NCBI GenBank assembly: GCA_028015205.1
Contig: CM051521.1
Coordinates: 90,620,513 to 90,684,512, forward strand
Length of the DNA: 64,000 nucleotides
Reading direction: 5' to 3'
Origin: Mytilisepta virgata
Taxonomy: Eukaryota; Mollusca; Bivalvia; Mytilida; Mytilidae
Under the pieces are notes generated by a model. That model was not told where the DNA came from and did not search any database. It saw nothing but the letters and a program-made list of their open reading frames with translations. The position numbers and the translations under genes were made by a program. This document shows positions 47,196 to 59,032 of this stretch, in pieces (position 1 is the stretch's first letter; each line of letters opens with the position of its first letter).

Positions 47196-50100
47196 TAAGT
47201 CTCCCAAACGAAGTTCCCCATCAGACCCCCCAATGGTACCAAATGCTCCATCTTGTCATAAGGAGTAATAATATATATGGTTGTAGGGTGGGGATCTGAA
47301 TGGTTTTCAAGATATTAAGTCTTTTGTCATTTGAGGGGGTGGGGCATGACCCCCTCAGACCCCCTATAGTACGGAAGTCTTCGTTTAATCATCAGGAGTA
47401 ATAATCTATATGGTTATAGGGTGGGGATCTCAATGGTTTTCAAGATATTAAGTCTTTTGTCATTTGAGGGGGGCGGGGCATGACCCCCTCAGACCCCCTT
47501 AGGTACCAAATCCGTCTTATCATAAGCAGTAATAATATATATGGTTATAGGGTGGGGATCTCAATGGTTTTCAAGATATTAAGTCTTTTGTCATTTGAGG
47601 GGGTGGGGCATGACCACCCTCAGACCCCCCTATAGTACCGACGTCTTCGTCTAATCATCAGGAGTAATAATATATATGGTTATAGGGTGGAGATCTCAAT
47701 GGTTTTCAAGATATTAAGTCTTTTGTCATTTGAGGGGGTGGGGCATGACCACCCTCAGACCCCCCTATAGTACCGAAGTCTTCGTCTAATCATCAGGAGT
47801 AATAACATATATGGTTATAGGGTGGGGATCTCAATGGTTTTCAAGATATAAAGTATTTTGTCATTTGAGGGGGGGTTGGGGCATGACCCCCTCAGACCCC
47901 CCTTATGTACCAAATCCTTCGTCTCATCATAAACAGTAATAATATATATGGTTATAGGGTAGGAATGTAAACTATTTTTGACCTATTCAAAAAATATCAA
48001 TTTTTGAGGTATTTGAAGGGGCGTGGCACTGCCCCTGGGGCCCCCTACACTTGAAAAATTGTTAGGACCAACATCTCATGGGGTACTATCATTGTGCAAA
48101 ATTTGATTGAAACCGGTCAAGTATAAAGTACAAAAGTGCCCCGGACAAAGTTGGCGGCGCGACAAAGAAGAAGAAGTAGAATTGCAATTGCGAGCAATAG
48201 CAGATGTCGCCCGTGGCAGCCATCTTGGAAATGGCGGCCATTTAAAAAAAAAGTATTGATTCCACACCTTCACATAGTGATCTTACTTTCTGCCAAGTTT
48301 CATTAAATTCTATCCATGTTAAGTTTTTCGCAATTTTAACATCATTTTTCAAAATGGCCGCCAAACGTCTCCAACCGATCGCGATTTTTTTTCCATCAGT
48401 TTGTTCTGCTAATTGTACTTTACAAACCTACGAAGTTTAATGTTATAGGGTAGGAATGTAAACTATTTTTGACCTATAATACAGGTTTTGAGATATAAAC
48501 ATTTTAAATTTTCGGAGTGTACCGATCTTTGAATGGCAGCCATCTTAAAAATGGCAGCCATTTCGGAAAAAAAAGTATTGATTGCACACCTTCACATAGT
48601 GATCTTACTTTCTGCCAAGTTTCATTCAATTCTATCCATGTTAAGTTTTTCGCCATTTTAACATCATTTTTCAAAATGGCCGCCAAACGTCTACAACCGA
48701 TCGCGATTTTTTTTCATCAGTTTGTTCTTCTAATTGTACTTTACAAACCTACGAAGTTTAATGAAATTCTATTATACAGGTTTTGAGATATAAACGTTTT
48801 AAATTTTCGGAGGGTACCGATCTTTGAATGGCGGCCATCTTGAAGATGGCGGCCATTTCGAAAAAAAAAATTGATTGCACACCTTCACATAGTGATCTTA
48901 CTTTCTGCCAAATTTCATTCAATTCTATGCAGGCATCTCCGAGAACTAAGCCGGACAAAAATCATTGGAAGAAAGAAAGAAAGAAAGAATAATAACAGAG
49001 AAACGGAACAATAACAATATATCGCCGACTTTCGTCGGGGCGACATAATAACTAGAATTGCAATTGCGAGCAATAGCAGATGTCGCCCCTGGCAGCCATC
49101 TCTGTTTCTTCTTCTAATTGTACTTTACAAACGTACCAAGTTTCATAAAATTCTATCATACAGTTTTTTTAAATATAAATGCTTGAAATTTACCAAATGC
49201 TTCGTCTTGTCATAAGGAGTAATAATATATATGGTTATAGGGTGGGGATCTCAATGGTTTTCGAAGATATTAAGTATTTTGTCAATTGAGGGGGGCGGGG
49301 CATTACCCCCTCAGACCTCCATGTGATACCAAATGCTTCGTCTTGTCATAAGGAGTAATAATATATATGGTTATAGGGTGGGGATCTCAATGGTTTTGAA
49401 GATATTAAGTCTTTTCTCATTTGAGGGCGTGGGGCATGACCCCCTCAGACCCCCTTAGGTACCAAATCCTTCGTCTCATCATAAGCAGTAATAAAATATA
49501 TTGTTATAGGGTAGGAATGTAAACTATTTTTGACCTATTCAAAAAATATCAATTTTTCAGGTATTTGAAAAGGCCTGGCACTGCCCTGGGACCCCCTCAG
49601 ACCCCCCTAAGGTACCAAATCCTTCGTCTTATCATAAGCAGCAATAATATATACGGTTATAGGGTAGGAATGTAAACTATTTTTGAGCTATTCAAAAAAT
49701 ATCAATTTTTGAGGTATTTGAAGGGGCGTGGCACTGCCCCTGGGGCCCCCCTACACTTGAAAAATGATTAGGACCAACATCTCATGGGTTACTATCATTG
49801 TGCAAAATCTGATTGAAATCGGTCAAGTATAAAGTACAAAAGTGCTCCGGACAAAGTTGGCGGCGCGAGAAAGAAAAAGAAGAATTTTTCAAAATGGCCG
49901 CCAAACGTCTCCAACCGATCGCGATTTTTTTTCATCAGTTTGTTCTTCTAATTGTACTTTACAAACCTACGAAGTTTAATGAAATTCTATCGTACAGTTT
50001 TTGATATATAAACGTTTTAAATTTTCAGAAGTTACCGATCTTTGAATGGCGGCCATCTTGAAAATGGCGGCCATTTCGAAAAAAAGGTATTGATTGCACA

Positions 50101-50333
50101 CCTTCACATAGTGATCTTACTTTTTGTCAAGTTTCATTCAATTCTATCCAGGCATCTCCGAGAACTAAGCCGGACAAAAATCATTAGAAGAAAGAAAGAA
50201 AGAAAGAAAGAATAACAGAGAAACGGAACAATAACAATATGTCGCCGACTTTCGTCGGGCCGACATAATAATAATAATAATAAGAAACGCAACAAAAACA
50301 AAAAGTCTCCAAACTTCGTTTGGGAGACTTAAT
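47196..50333. repeat. 3.1-kb array element bounded by inverted AAGTCTCCCAAACGAAG
   Basis: The left end has taagtctcccaaacgaag (47196-47213). The right end is a hairpin (aagtctccaaac-ttc-gtttgggagactt, 50303-50331), so the termini are inverted. Inside are two unit types: a ~150-bp unit with ggttatagggtggggatctc and gaccccctcagaccccc (47250-47990, 49190-49620), and a ~300-bp unit with atggccgccaaacgtct, tcttactttctgccaag and atggcggccatcttgaa (48080-48960, 49860-50160). Internal hairpins tcgccgactttcgtcggggc (49021 and 50240) with gaaagaaagaaagaa before them look like ends of nested copies. Non-coding. Confidence 0.8.
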
Positions 50334-50435
50334 AACAAAGTGTGACGCAATTATCTATTTAAATATAGTATCGATACATTTAAATTATAATGCGCGACGT
50401 CATAATGAAGAAACGCCATAATAGCGGCGCTGATA

Positions 50436-50580
50436 TATCTCATAAACACAAGGATTCATCCCCACCCCCTCGAATCAGTAGTCTTTAATTATCTCGTACA
50501 GCATTGAAATCCCTGCCCTTAAATCATATATTTTCTTTTATCCCATGAAAAGACAAACAGATAGATAAAAACACCCCCAC

Positions 50581-50640
<60 letters not shown>

Positions 50641-50895
50641 CGGGGAGGGCGGGGGGAAGGGTCATCATCGCGCCTCAGTTCAATAATTTTTAATTACTTC
50701 AAAATCCGTAAAAATGTTTATCCCTTTAACACGTATTAATACGCAATGTCTAAATCTCATAAACCATTTAACTCCATACCCCGTAACCACATATATTTCT
50801 AATTCCCTATAAGGAGACACAATAAATGATTTTACACATTCCCCGGGGAATGGGGTTATTCCCTCGTAACAAATCAACAAAAGACATAGAAATCA
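50436..50895 (+). repeat. Continuation of the 136-bp array, with 57-A run
   Basis: Diverged units resume here: catccccaccccctcg, tctttaattatctcgtac, and catatattttcttttatccc at 50527, then further weak units at 50670-50890. Between them is an uninterrupted run of 57 A (50582-50638) followed by a G-rich segment, which may be an old poly(A) tail or an assembly problem. Confidence 0.65.
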
Positions 50896-52850
50896 TATCA
50901 CATAATTATAAACATTTTTATTATAGTTTCTGAAACGCTCAGATATACTCAGAGTTCATGTCCCACCCCTTTAAACACTGGATGTATCATCAGTGTTTCT
51001 GAATAGATTCGAAACTGCTGGCCGGGATAATCATTATGCCCACGACAAGACCTAGTGAATGCACAATTTGGTATTGTTCGAGGGGACAATTTACTATTCC
51101 CGGAAGATACTAAATTGTTATATATCATAAAAAAATCTCCAATGATTTTTATGTGGTTTGTTTATTATATTCCTTGCTGGAAAAAAAATCACTTTCGATC
51201 CGTCTTTGTCTATATCTGTTAACGTTTTTGAGATATAAAGTGACGCACTAATTTTTTTAAACTTTTTAATTCTTCATCGGATCTGTTGATTAAAAAAAGA
51301 TTCATCACCAAAAACTAAACAAAAGTTACTGCAGATTTTTTTTTAAATCTTTCACCGTTTCCAAAATATAAGAGTCAAAGGGGCCATTATAATTAAGTTC
51401 ATTGATGCTTACCCCATATCCTTACATTCTAATGTAGAAGTTGAATTTTGCATCGCCCTTGCACAAATGAATGAAATGACGGAGGAAATCCTGTTGTAAT
51501 TGAGCCTAACTGGTAAAAGATCGACAAGGTCACTTACTAAGGGAAGAAATTTAGATTCAGGATGATATCTATCAAAAGATGACACTGCTTTTGTTCTGCG
51601 ATTTCGCGGGTGTGTTATAGCGTAATTTTTAAAACTGTAAACCCATCCATCTCAAATTTAAATGTAACTACATGTATATTTTTGTTAACCCGTTAAATGC
51701 ATTTTTGCAGGGTATTGCTACTAGCCGGGGAGCATGGCTGTCCATTTTTTCCCTTTTTGTAGGTGTTCTTGAGTTAAAAAATAAATTAATAATAAGAGTT
51801 GTCTTTCTGAGCAACTCAGATATTTTTTTATTATTATTAATATGTTGTTTTGTCTTTTAATTATTTTATTTTTTGTCCTTACATCATATTGTAGATTTAA
51901 TGTAATATTGATACAAGGAAGACATCGATGTATCAGACATAATATGTAATAATAGATATTATTTCATTTGCATGGTCATAAATTTAAAACAAATCTTGTT
52001 GTGTTGCAATTGTATCATTTTATATAAATATGATTCAAATTACACTGACTTGATGTTGGAAGGACTTATCATGGCAGGGAAGAATTCTTTTTTTATTATT
52101 TTTATTTAATGAAATCGAATGCATTTTATAACACCATAGAATAAAACCAGTTCTCATAATCGGTTCAGAAATATTGGGATATACATGTATGTCTGTCAAT
52201 GTCTAGAAGCAAACGTTGATCAAGTGTGACATTGTATGACTGTAAAACTCGGGTCACAAAAAATCCCATATCACGATTTTCAAGTAACCTCTCCATTAAG
52301 TATGCATAAACTTTATAGGAACAATTTCCCCATTTCATATTCTGAAAAGCAAATAATTTATAGAATACAATGTATCGGAGACTTCGTAACAGTTTACTGT
52401 TATAGTTTTTACTTGTTGTTGATGCTTTTCATATATCAGCTGTTTATTATTATAACCTTAAATCCTATTTATATTATCGTTATCAGAAAACTTTTGAGTT
52501 AACATAATAAATGAAACCAAAATACTGTGTTTCCAAAAGAACACTCCCCTTGACCCCTCAAAATCTACATTTTTACCTCCATGTTAAAATGCGAAGCACA
52601 AGTCAGCACAACGTGTGGATATATTCAGCTATTAAAAACATTGAGATATGATTTTCAAGATTAGTATCGAAAAGATGAAGAACGTTTTGCTATTTCCATG
52701 GCTTTTGGAATTCCAAGACTTGACTGCTCATCAAGTTGGATCATCGCCCCTCGAGAAAACACGCAATTTCATGCCAGGAAGAAAAAAAAATTATTATAAG
52801 AAGAAATATAATGAAAAAACTTTGTTTTAGAGACTTAATTACAGGGTATA
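50896..52850. other. AT-rich stretch, no supported gene
   Basis: No domain, array or RNA gene was recognised on either strand. Short open frames (for example near 51672 and 52236) encode hydrophobic low-complexity peptides typical of AT-rich DNA. Confidence 0.4.
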
Positions 52851-53290
52851 ATTGATATTACTAAGATGTAAATGTGAGACACACAGTAGGTCAGAAATTA
52901 AGAACTGCAAAGATAAGCTTTTGGTAAAGTAAGATACATGTATAAAGTTCAAGTGACATATATCTTTTGAATTTATTATTTCTATTCTATTTAATTTGAT
53001 TCATAAAAAAAATAACTTTTAAAAGCAATTCCATATGTAATTTCTGTATTCAGTATTTTAAAATATTCGTTATATTTCAGTTTTAGAACACCAGGCTTTA
53101 TAATTATTTCTATCTTTAAACCACATCAAAATCCTATAAAGACAATTCTTGTTTTCCTTCTTTCATATTTTGAAGGTTTTTATTTTCATGTCCTCCTATT
53201 ATTTTTATATTATTCATATAAAATCGTATCATTGTAAGTATAAGTATATAAATATACACGATACAAATGTTAATAGGGCAGTGTTAGTTA
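52850..53290 (-). other. 3' flank of duplicated gene module, copy A
   Basis: This matches 58745-59035 at lower identity with many indels (shared: agtaggtcagaaatt, gaactgcaaagataagct, ggctttataattattt). It lies directly downstream of the terminal exon on the minus strand and may be its 3' UTR. Confidence 0.5.
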
Positions 53291-53418
53291 AATACTTGTA
53301 GTTCCTGGTCTGTTTGGACAAGCTCCTGATTGAATACATAGATCACCAATCCCATATTTGTAGTAAATACTATCACCTGCTGATGTTGTATTGCTTTTCT
53401 TACTAGGTGTTCTGAAAT
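53288..53418 (-). CDS. Terminal exon A of an unrecognised gene
   Basis: The exon begins after a good acceptor (...atttcaatAG) and starts in phase 1 with AT TTC. It ends in TAA 131 nt later. It encodes (D)FRTPSKKSNTTSAG, then DSIYYKYGIGDL, CIQSGAC and NRPGTTSI. Exon B at 59033-59163 has exactly the same length, no indels and about 15 substitutions, most of them amino-acid changing and clustered in the middle, whereas the flanking DNA differs by many indels. That pattern suggests coding constraint on length. The encoded module is related to the internal exon at 58551-58652. No family was recognised; upstream exons for this copy probably lie between 53.5 and 58.7 kb. A decayed pseudogene is an alternative. 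Confidence 0.5.
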
Positions 53419-53554
53419 CTATTGAAATATTATAAAATATATAGTAGCCACAGGTGAGGTCAGTAGCAATATCTTTTGTCCAAAGTGCCAGACTATGACA
53501 TGGGGGGAATTTATATGATATAATCATTAAATTCTAAAGTTGAATATTAAAGAG

Positions 53555-54060
53555 CTTCACTAAGCACAGCATGATACGACCGTAACACTTTAACCCTTAG
53601 TATTTCGGAAAAAGGGAAAGATAAAAAAAATTGTTAATACATTTATAAAAGCATTCATCAAGGTGAAATCAAACTAAAAATTTCCATAAGAATTGGATGA
53701 AAAATAAAAAAAATTACATAAGAAGCTACATTGCTTTTTGTCCATTTTACCCCTCAAAAACCGTAACAGATAGAAAAAATATATTCGCAGACTTCTGAAG
53801 CACTTATCAAAATGAATTTTAAAAAAACCCATTAAAACTGTACGATATAAAGTAACAATTTAGGTGTCCTGCAAAATGGCTTATTTTGGCCCCTTTAATC
53901 CCTTTTACTCTGTAACAACAAAAGTAAAACAAAACTGCCAGGAGTAACTTTTAATATATATCTCTTGATGAACCATTTAAAAAATCCTCAAAATCGGATA
54001 AGAAATAAAAAAGTTTCGAAACTTAAGGTGTGTCCCTTTTTTTTTACCCCTTTTCTCTCT
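53555..54060 (+). repeat. Array-type repeat block, copy 2
   Basis: This is the direct-orientation match of 40905-41400 (both start agag-ttc/ttc-actaagcacagcatgat). It holds similar ~170-bp internal units (tcctgcaaaatggcttattt; gccaggagtaactttt) and is more diverged toward the right. Confidence 0.7.
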
Positions 54061-54339
54061 AAAATTGTACGAGAGAGTGAAAAACGAATCTTAAGAGGTT
54101 TTTTTCTATTTTTATGAAGGAACTTTTAAAACCAAAAATCATAAAAATCGGACAAACTTAGAGTTACACAAAAATTATCAATAAACCCTTAATGACCCCA
54201 GAAAAAAATGGAAGGGGCCATATTTCCCAAAATCAATCCAATGGGGGGACATTGTGATAAAATTTATAAGGAAACGTTTAATAGAACGAAAGTAAAAGAG
54301 CATAAACCTAACTGTCTACGGACGTTCACCTGGATTTTA

Positions 54340-55554
54340 TGGGACCACAACTGACAAAGCGCTTCTATATAATATCTGTAAGGAATTGTTCCACTTGTCC
54401 AGCGCTTCTAGATAAGATATGTAAAGAATTCTTCCAGTGTCCAATGTTAAAAATGTTAAATTAAGTCCAGCTGCAGCTAGCTTGGATCAGCACGAAAACA
54501 TAACTGTTGTAGCAGACATTTATCCAAGATTCTTCATGCAACCAAAACATTTCAATTGGCTTAGTATTTTCTGACAAGAAGACCTTTATACAAATTTACA
54601 CATAGGGTCCCAAGTTAAACTAAGTCCGGCTGTGGCGATCATCTTGAATTTCCAATCGGCACATAAAACATATCTTGTAGTTGTCTATATAATTATCATT
54701 CACACATCAAAAACATTTCAATTGACTTGATAGTTTTTGACAAGAAGATCTTTGTACAACATTTCCCATAGTGACCAATGTTAAACTAAGTCCGGCTGTG
54801 TCGACCATCTTGAATTTCTGATCGACACAAAAACATATCTTTTGTAGAGGTTCATCCAATGCTTGTTCATACATAAAACATTTCAATTGGCATAGTAGTT
54901 TCTGACATGAAGACCTTTGTACAAATATCCCCATAGGGTCCAATGTAAAACTTAGTCCGACTGTGGCGACCAGCTTGAATTTCCGATCGGCACAAAAAAG
55001 TAGAGGTTCATCCAATGCTTGTTCAAAAATAAAAATATTTCAACTGACTTGGTAGTTTCTGACAAGAAGACCCTTGCACACATTTCCCATAGGTTCAATG
55101 TTAAACAAAGTCTGGCTGTGGCGGCCATATTGAATTTCCGATCGGCAAATAAAACATTACCTTTTTAGTGGTCTCTCAAATGATCATTCACACATCAAAA
55201 ACATTTCAATTGGCTTGGTAGTTTCTGACAAGAAGACCTTTGTACAAAATTCCCATAGGGTACAATGTTAAACTAGGCCTGGCTGCGGTGACTATCTTGA
55301 AATTCCCATCGGCACAAAAAAAAGAGCTTTAACGATAAGCCCAATCAGAACGGTAGTCCCTGGTAGTCATGTTGATTATCCAATCGGTAAAAAAAACATT
55401 TTTGTACAGAACGATCCAATTAACATTCCTGCTTAGTATGGTTCCATTTAGACTGGTGGTTTCAGAGAAGAAGATAAAAACAAGAAATGTGGATGGACGA
55501 CGGACGCAAACATTGGCAAAAGCTCACATGGCCTTTTAGGCCAGATGAGTTAAA
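54340..55554 (+). repeat. Tandem array ~165 bp with 3' hairpin
   Basis: Units are marked by aactaagtccggctgtgg near 54614, 54784, 54951, 55103 and 55269 (152-170 bp). Each has catttcaattggcttggtag, tgacaagaagacctttgtac and gaatttccgatcggcac. The unit is a diverged relative of the 8.7-10 kb array (shared aactaagt-cggctgtgg and gacaagaaga). The right edge is the hairpin agctcacatggccttttagg ccagatgagt at 55520-55551, the counterpart of 38058. Confidence 0.8.
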
Positions 55555-55559
55555 TATAT

Positions 55560-55875
55560 GGAGATACTTATATATACATGTATATATTTATTTGATTCAC
55601 TTGTCTTATTATAAGACTGGTAAATACGAAAATATAAGCTTCTGTATGTCATGTATGTCATAAAAAACCACCAAATTGTTTTCTTTGCGAGGGCGGGATC
55701 CAAAACATTTCTCTGAAATATCTAAAAATCATTGCCATCACAAACGTTTTGATTAAACACATTTACCACAATATCAGATTTTTATGTCTGTTTGTGTCTA
55801 ATTCATTGTTTTCGCGAGACAAACACGACGTCGTTATGGACAAATGTTGTTATATATATATACATATATCGTATC
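55560..55875 (+). repeat. Duplicated segment, copy A (pair with 60965-61395)
   Basis: It matches 60965-61395 in direct orientation (tgcgagggcgggatccaaaa/tgcgagggatcaaaacattt; tgtctaattcattgtttt; gacgtcgttatggacaaatg). Together with the pairs 52850-53418 / 58745-59163 it indicates a diverged direct segmental duplication offset by 5.4-5.9 kb. Confidence 0.65.
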
Positions 55876-55878
55876 ACC

Positions 55879-56390
55879 GTCGGAAACCCAAGCTTTGTTT
55901 CCATTTACCGACCGTGGGTCAATTCATTTATTTTTTCTCGTTTTCATGAATATCCATGGATCAGTTTGACCATTGAAATTACTGCTAACAATAATGGAAT
56001 TCTCCACTTTGGAGATTTTAACAATAGTGATTAAAAGTCCGTTGATAGTAAAACGGTCCCACGTGCGTAATGTAGTTGATGAATTTTTGTTCAGTAGTGA
56101 TTTTTTCACGTGGTCACTATAATGCATTTTCTTTGAAAGTACGTAAACTTGATTACTTTGTTTGAAAACTATATCGAAAATAAACTGCGTACCTGGCGAT
56201 GACATATATCTTGACCCAACGCTCGTCTTTTAACTGTCACTTGATGGGCTGTATGACCATTACAGAATCGTAAGGAAACCAGTCAAAGTGGTTCATGAAT
56301 TATTCATGAGAACGAGAAAAAATGAATGAATTGACCCACGGTCGGTTAGTGGAAGCAAAGCGTAAGCGCGACCGGCTGTGGGTTTCCGAC
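55879..56390. mobile_element. Fold-back element with ~78-bp inverted arms
   Basis: Arm 55879-55956 (gtcggaaacccaag ... accgaccgtgggtcaattca ... gttttcatgaata) is inverted at 56306-56390. The right arm carries an 11-bp expansion (gtaagcgcgaccgg). The spacer of about 350 bp is non-coding. No clear target duplication. Confidence 0.7.
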
Positions 56391-56399
56391 GATGATATC

Positions 56400-57325
56400 T
56401 TATCAATATTAAGCTCTTTAACATTTTTTTTAAAATTTTGGAGGGTTGAGTTCCCTCTATGTTATTTTCCACATCCACCTGCTTTAAGTGGTTATTTCCT
56501 TTCATTGTTAAACATTTTTATCATGCAACCAAGCCATTTCCGGTATAATACCAGGGGTAGAATAAACTTGTGTCGTATAAGATCAACGACCTAATAAAGT
56601 CTAATGGTACTAGTTTACATGAAGAACGTGGGTAGCGTAGTAAATGTACAGGATTACGTCATGGTGTTTCCTGCGTTTTAATGGCAGCTGTATCTCCACT
56701 TCAAACATAATATCAAGGCATTATATGCATATAATGTGGCAATTTTATGATGGCACCTTAAAAAAGTCATTGTCGGAAAATATAAAATATATTTAGGCTC
56801 GCTGCGAAACATGGTAACAAGCTAGCAGATCGAAAATGATAAAATTGTTTGAGTTACGAATAATCGAGTCTTTTCCCGTCTCGGCTCTTAAAATAATGTG
56901 TCTATGAAAACTTCCTTTGGCGGATATTTACAAATTGTTTGTTTAATTCTGAGGGGGAAGGCTTCAGATTTGAAGGATTACGCTATGGGAGACTTGCAAT
57001 TATCAAGTTTTAAAAACATTTTAGCCGAAAAGTTATGAAAGCAGGTGAGATAAAAGTTATTTCCTCATAAAATTCATCCTCCAAAGTGGTTCTCCATATG
57101 CGGACAATTTATGTATGATCTCGCCTTGTATCTGTATTTGTAGTTTGAATTTGCATTTTTCACTATTGTTTGTACAATTCATATAGCAGTTATACTACGG
57201 TTAAGCTTCAGTTTTTTAAACTGAATTCGCTGATTTTTTTTTAATGCTGACAATGTTTATTTACACACGAAAAAAAAAGGATAATAGAATGTACCTATAT
57301 GAAGACAATTTGCTTATGAGTTATA
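56400..57325. other. Spacer, no gene seen
   Basis: AT-rich unique-looking DNA. No exon with good splice sites was convincing on either strand. Confidence 0.4.
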
Positions 57326-57736
57326 AAATAACAATCCAAAGATACTAATATTAGATATATTAAATGTATACTATGCTGTATACGACGCATTTCAAGGAGT
57401 TACCTCTCATCAGCAGCATTGAAACCGAAACATTTGGAAGACCAAAACCCAAACTTATATTATACAGGAAGTACTCAACCAAAAATACCGAAATAGGAAG
57501 CATAATTTCAGCTAAGGAGATCTACCATGTGCAATACAAGGAATGAACCCTTAGTATTTCTATTATTTTTGAATTTTGCTAAATACTGGTAATTTCTGTA
57601 ACAAATCAATGAATAATCATGTCAGACAAGTCTGACGACTGGGTTGGCGAATACCCTCGGGGACGTAGGGTCCACCATGTAGAGGCATCGTCGCAGGAGT
57701 TTCAAAATAACAATACAAAGTTACTAATATTAGTAT
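57326..57736 (+). repeat. 381-bp repeat, single copy in forward orientation
   Basis: This is the reverse complement of the unit tandemly repeated at 59612-60374 (gtatacgacgcatttcaagg, ccgaaacatttggaagacca, gtcagacaagtctgacgact). A further short piece occurs at 58268-58318. It contains the near-palindrome gtcagacaagtctgac. Non-coding. Confidence 0.75.
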
Positions 57737-57919
57737 AGTATTAATAAATGGGTGTTTTCATAATTGCCCTGTTATATGTCCAAGGTATGTAATAATGGCC
57801 TGAGGATTGCTGTAATGGTCCAAGGCAACGCCGAGGGCCATTACAGCATCCGAAGGCCATTATTACAGACCGAGGACATATAACGGGGCCATTATGAAAA
57901 CACCCATTTCTTAATACTT
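57737..57919. mobile_element. Near-perfect 183-bp palindrome
   Basis: The left half (agtattaataaatgggtgtt ... ggacaatt-like through tgtaatggtcc) is mirrored by the right half (gggccattacagc ... acacccatttcttaatactt) about a centre at 57828. Smaller copies of its words (ctgtaatggcc, ggttattatgaac) recur at 58115-58200, and ctggttaataa near 58250 mirrors ttattaaccag at 57921, so a larger element to about 58265 is possible. Confidence 0.75.
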
Positions 57920-58550
57920 TTATTAACCAGTTTGTATATAGCATTTGCATTAATCCGAATAGCACAAATATAATGGTAAGTAAGCAAAACTTGTGAGAAC
58001 AGTTTTAAAGATTAATTTCGGACATTTTTTTCCAAAAATAAGTTTTAAAATGTTCTAGTTTGCTTTTCCTGAAATTTCCAAGTGGAGTATTGAAAAAAGC
58101 AGCCATTTTGAAAAAGCCGTAATAACTGGTTATTATGAACGAAATTCTGTAATGGCCCGGTTATTATGAACAAAATGCTGTAATGGCCCTGCTGTAATGC
58201 ATTCATTTTGCTCATAAAGATAAGGCATTTTTAACGTATTTTACCCTACTGGTTAATAAATAAAGATAATGTATACGACGCATTTCAAGGAGTTACCTCT
58301 CATCAAAACCGAAACATGTCTGTGTAATGTATATTAGGCCCCAAGATTGAAATGAAACGAAGTACAAATGTATGGAGTAAAATACCAATTAGACAACAAC
58401 ATGTTTTTAAATAATTATTTTATAGTTTTCTTGTTTTTCTATGTTTTACACGTCTTGCTTTTTCGTTTTGTCGTGTAATTTTTTACTCGAAGTTTTCAAA
58501 ACTACCATTTAAGTACAAAGGTATAACATTAAAATGAATATTTCTCATAC

Positions 58551-58652
58551 CTGATCTCTGCCGGATATCTCTTGCATACAAGTCTGGTTGATAGTCTCCA
58601 AAGCCATAGTCCGCACTAACACCTGTTGATATATTACTTGATCCACGGAAAT
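58551..58652 (-). CDS. Internal 102-nt exon of the same unrecognised gene
   Basis: On the minus strand an acceptor (...ccatttAG) at 58653-58654 is followed by 102 nt and a donor (AG then GTATGAG) at 58550. The exon starts and ends in phase 1 (symmetric) and is open in that frame: (D)FRGSSNISTGVSADYG, FGDYQPDLYA, RDIRQRS(G). The D-F-R start, the N-x-S/T-T stretch, the central Y..GD and the R...R end align with the terminal exon modules, and both begin after an acceptor with ATTTC. It would splice to exon A at 53418 in frame. Function unknown; repeated symmetric exons suggest a modular, possibly secreted or surface protein (inference only). Confidence 0.5.
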
Positions 58653-59032
58653 CTAAATGGACATAATTATTCAATCTTGATATTGTCCCAATGTTTTTTT
58701 TACATTTGTTGAATTACTAAGATTTATTCTCATATATATTCAACAAAGCAGTTTCAGTGAGAAGAACAGTAGGTCAGAAATTCTGAACTGCAAAGATAAG
58801 CTTTCCACCGTAGGTTTGGTAAGGTATAAAGTGCAAGTAACATATGTCTTTTGAATTTATAACTGATAATTTTATTTAAAGTGTATTAATACACGACAGG
58901 ATTCATAATATAGTTTCAAAACGTAAGGCTTTATAATTATTTAGTCAATTTTACATTGTTTCTATCTATAACCACATCCAAACCCTACAAAATAATTCTT
59001 CATTGTCTTTCATGTTTTGAAGGTAGTGTTAG

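Noticed and set aside
48504..50350. Frames reading MAAILKND... and similar
   Set aside because: They translate the repeated aatggcggccatcttgaaaa unit of the array element and recur with stops in each copy.
53440..53527. Extension of exon A upstream as one continuous frame from 53527
   Set aside because: The matching DNA at 60695-60790 differs by indels that are not multiples of three, and a good acceptor sits at the exon A border, so the upstream part is treated as non-coding.
57326..57546. 60-codon frame at 57364 as a gene
   Set aside because: It lies in the 381-bp repeat, and the other units carry changes that break it.
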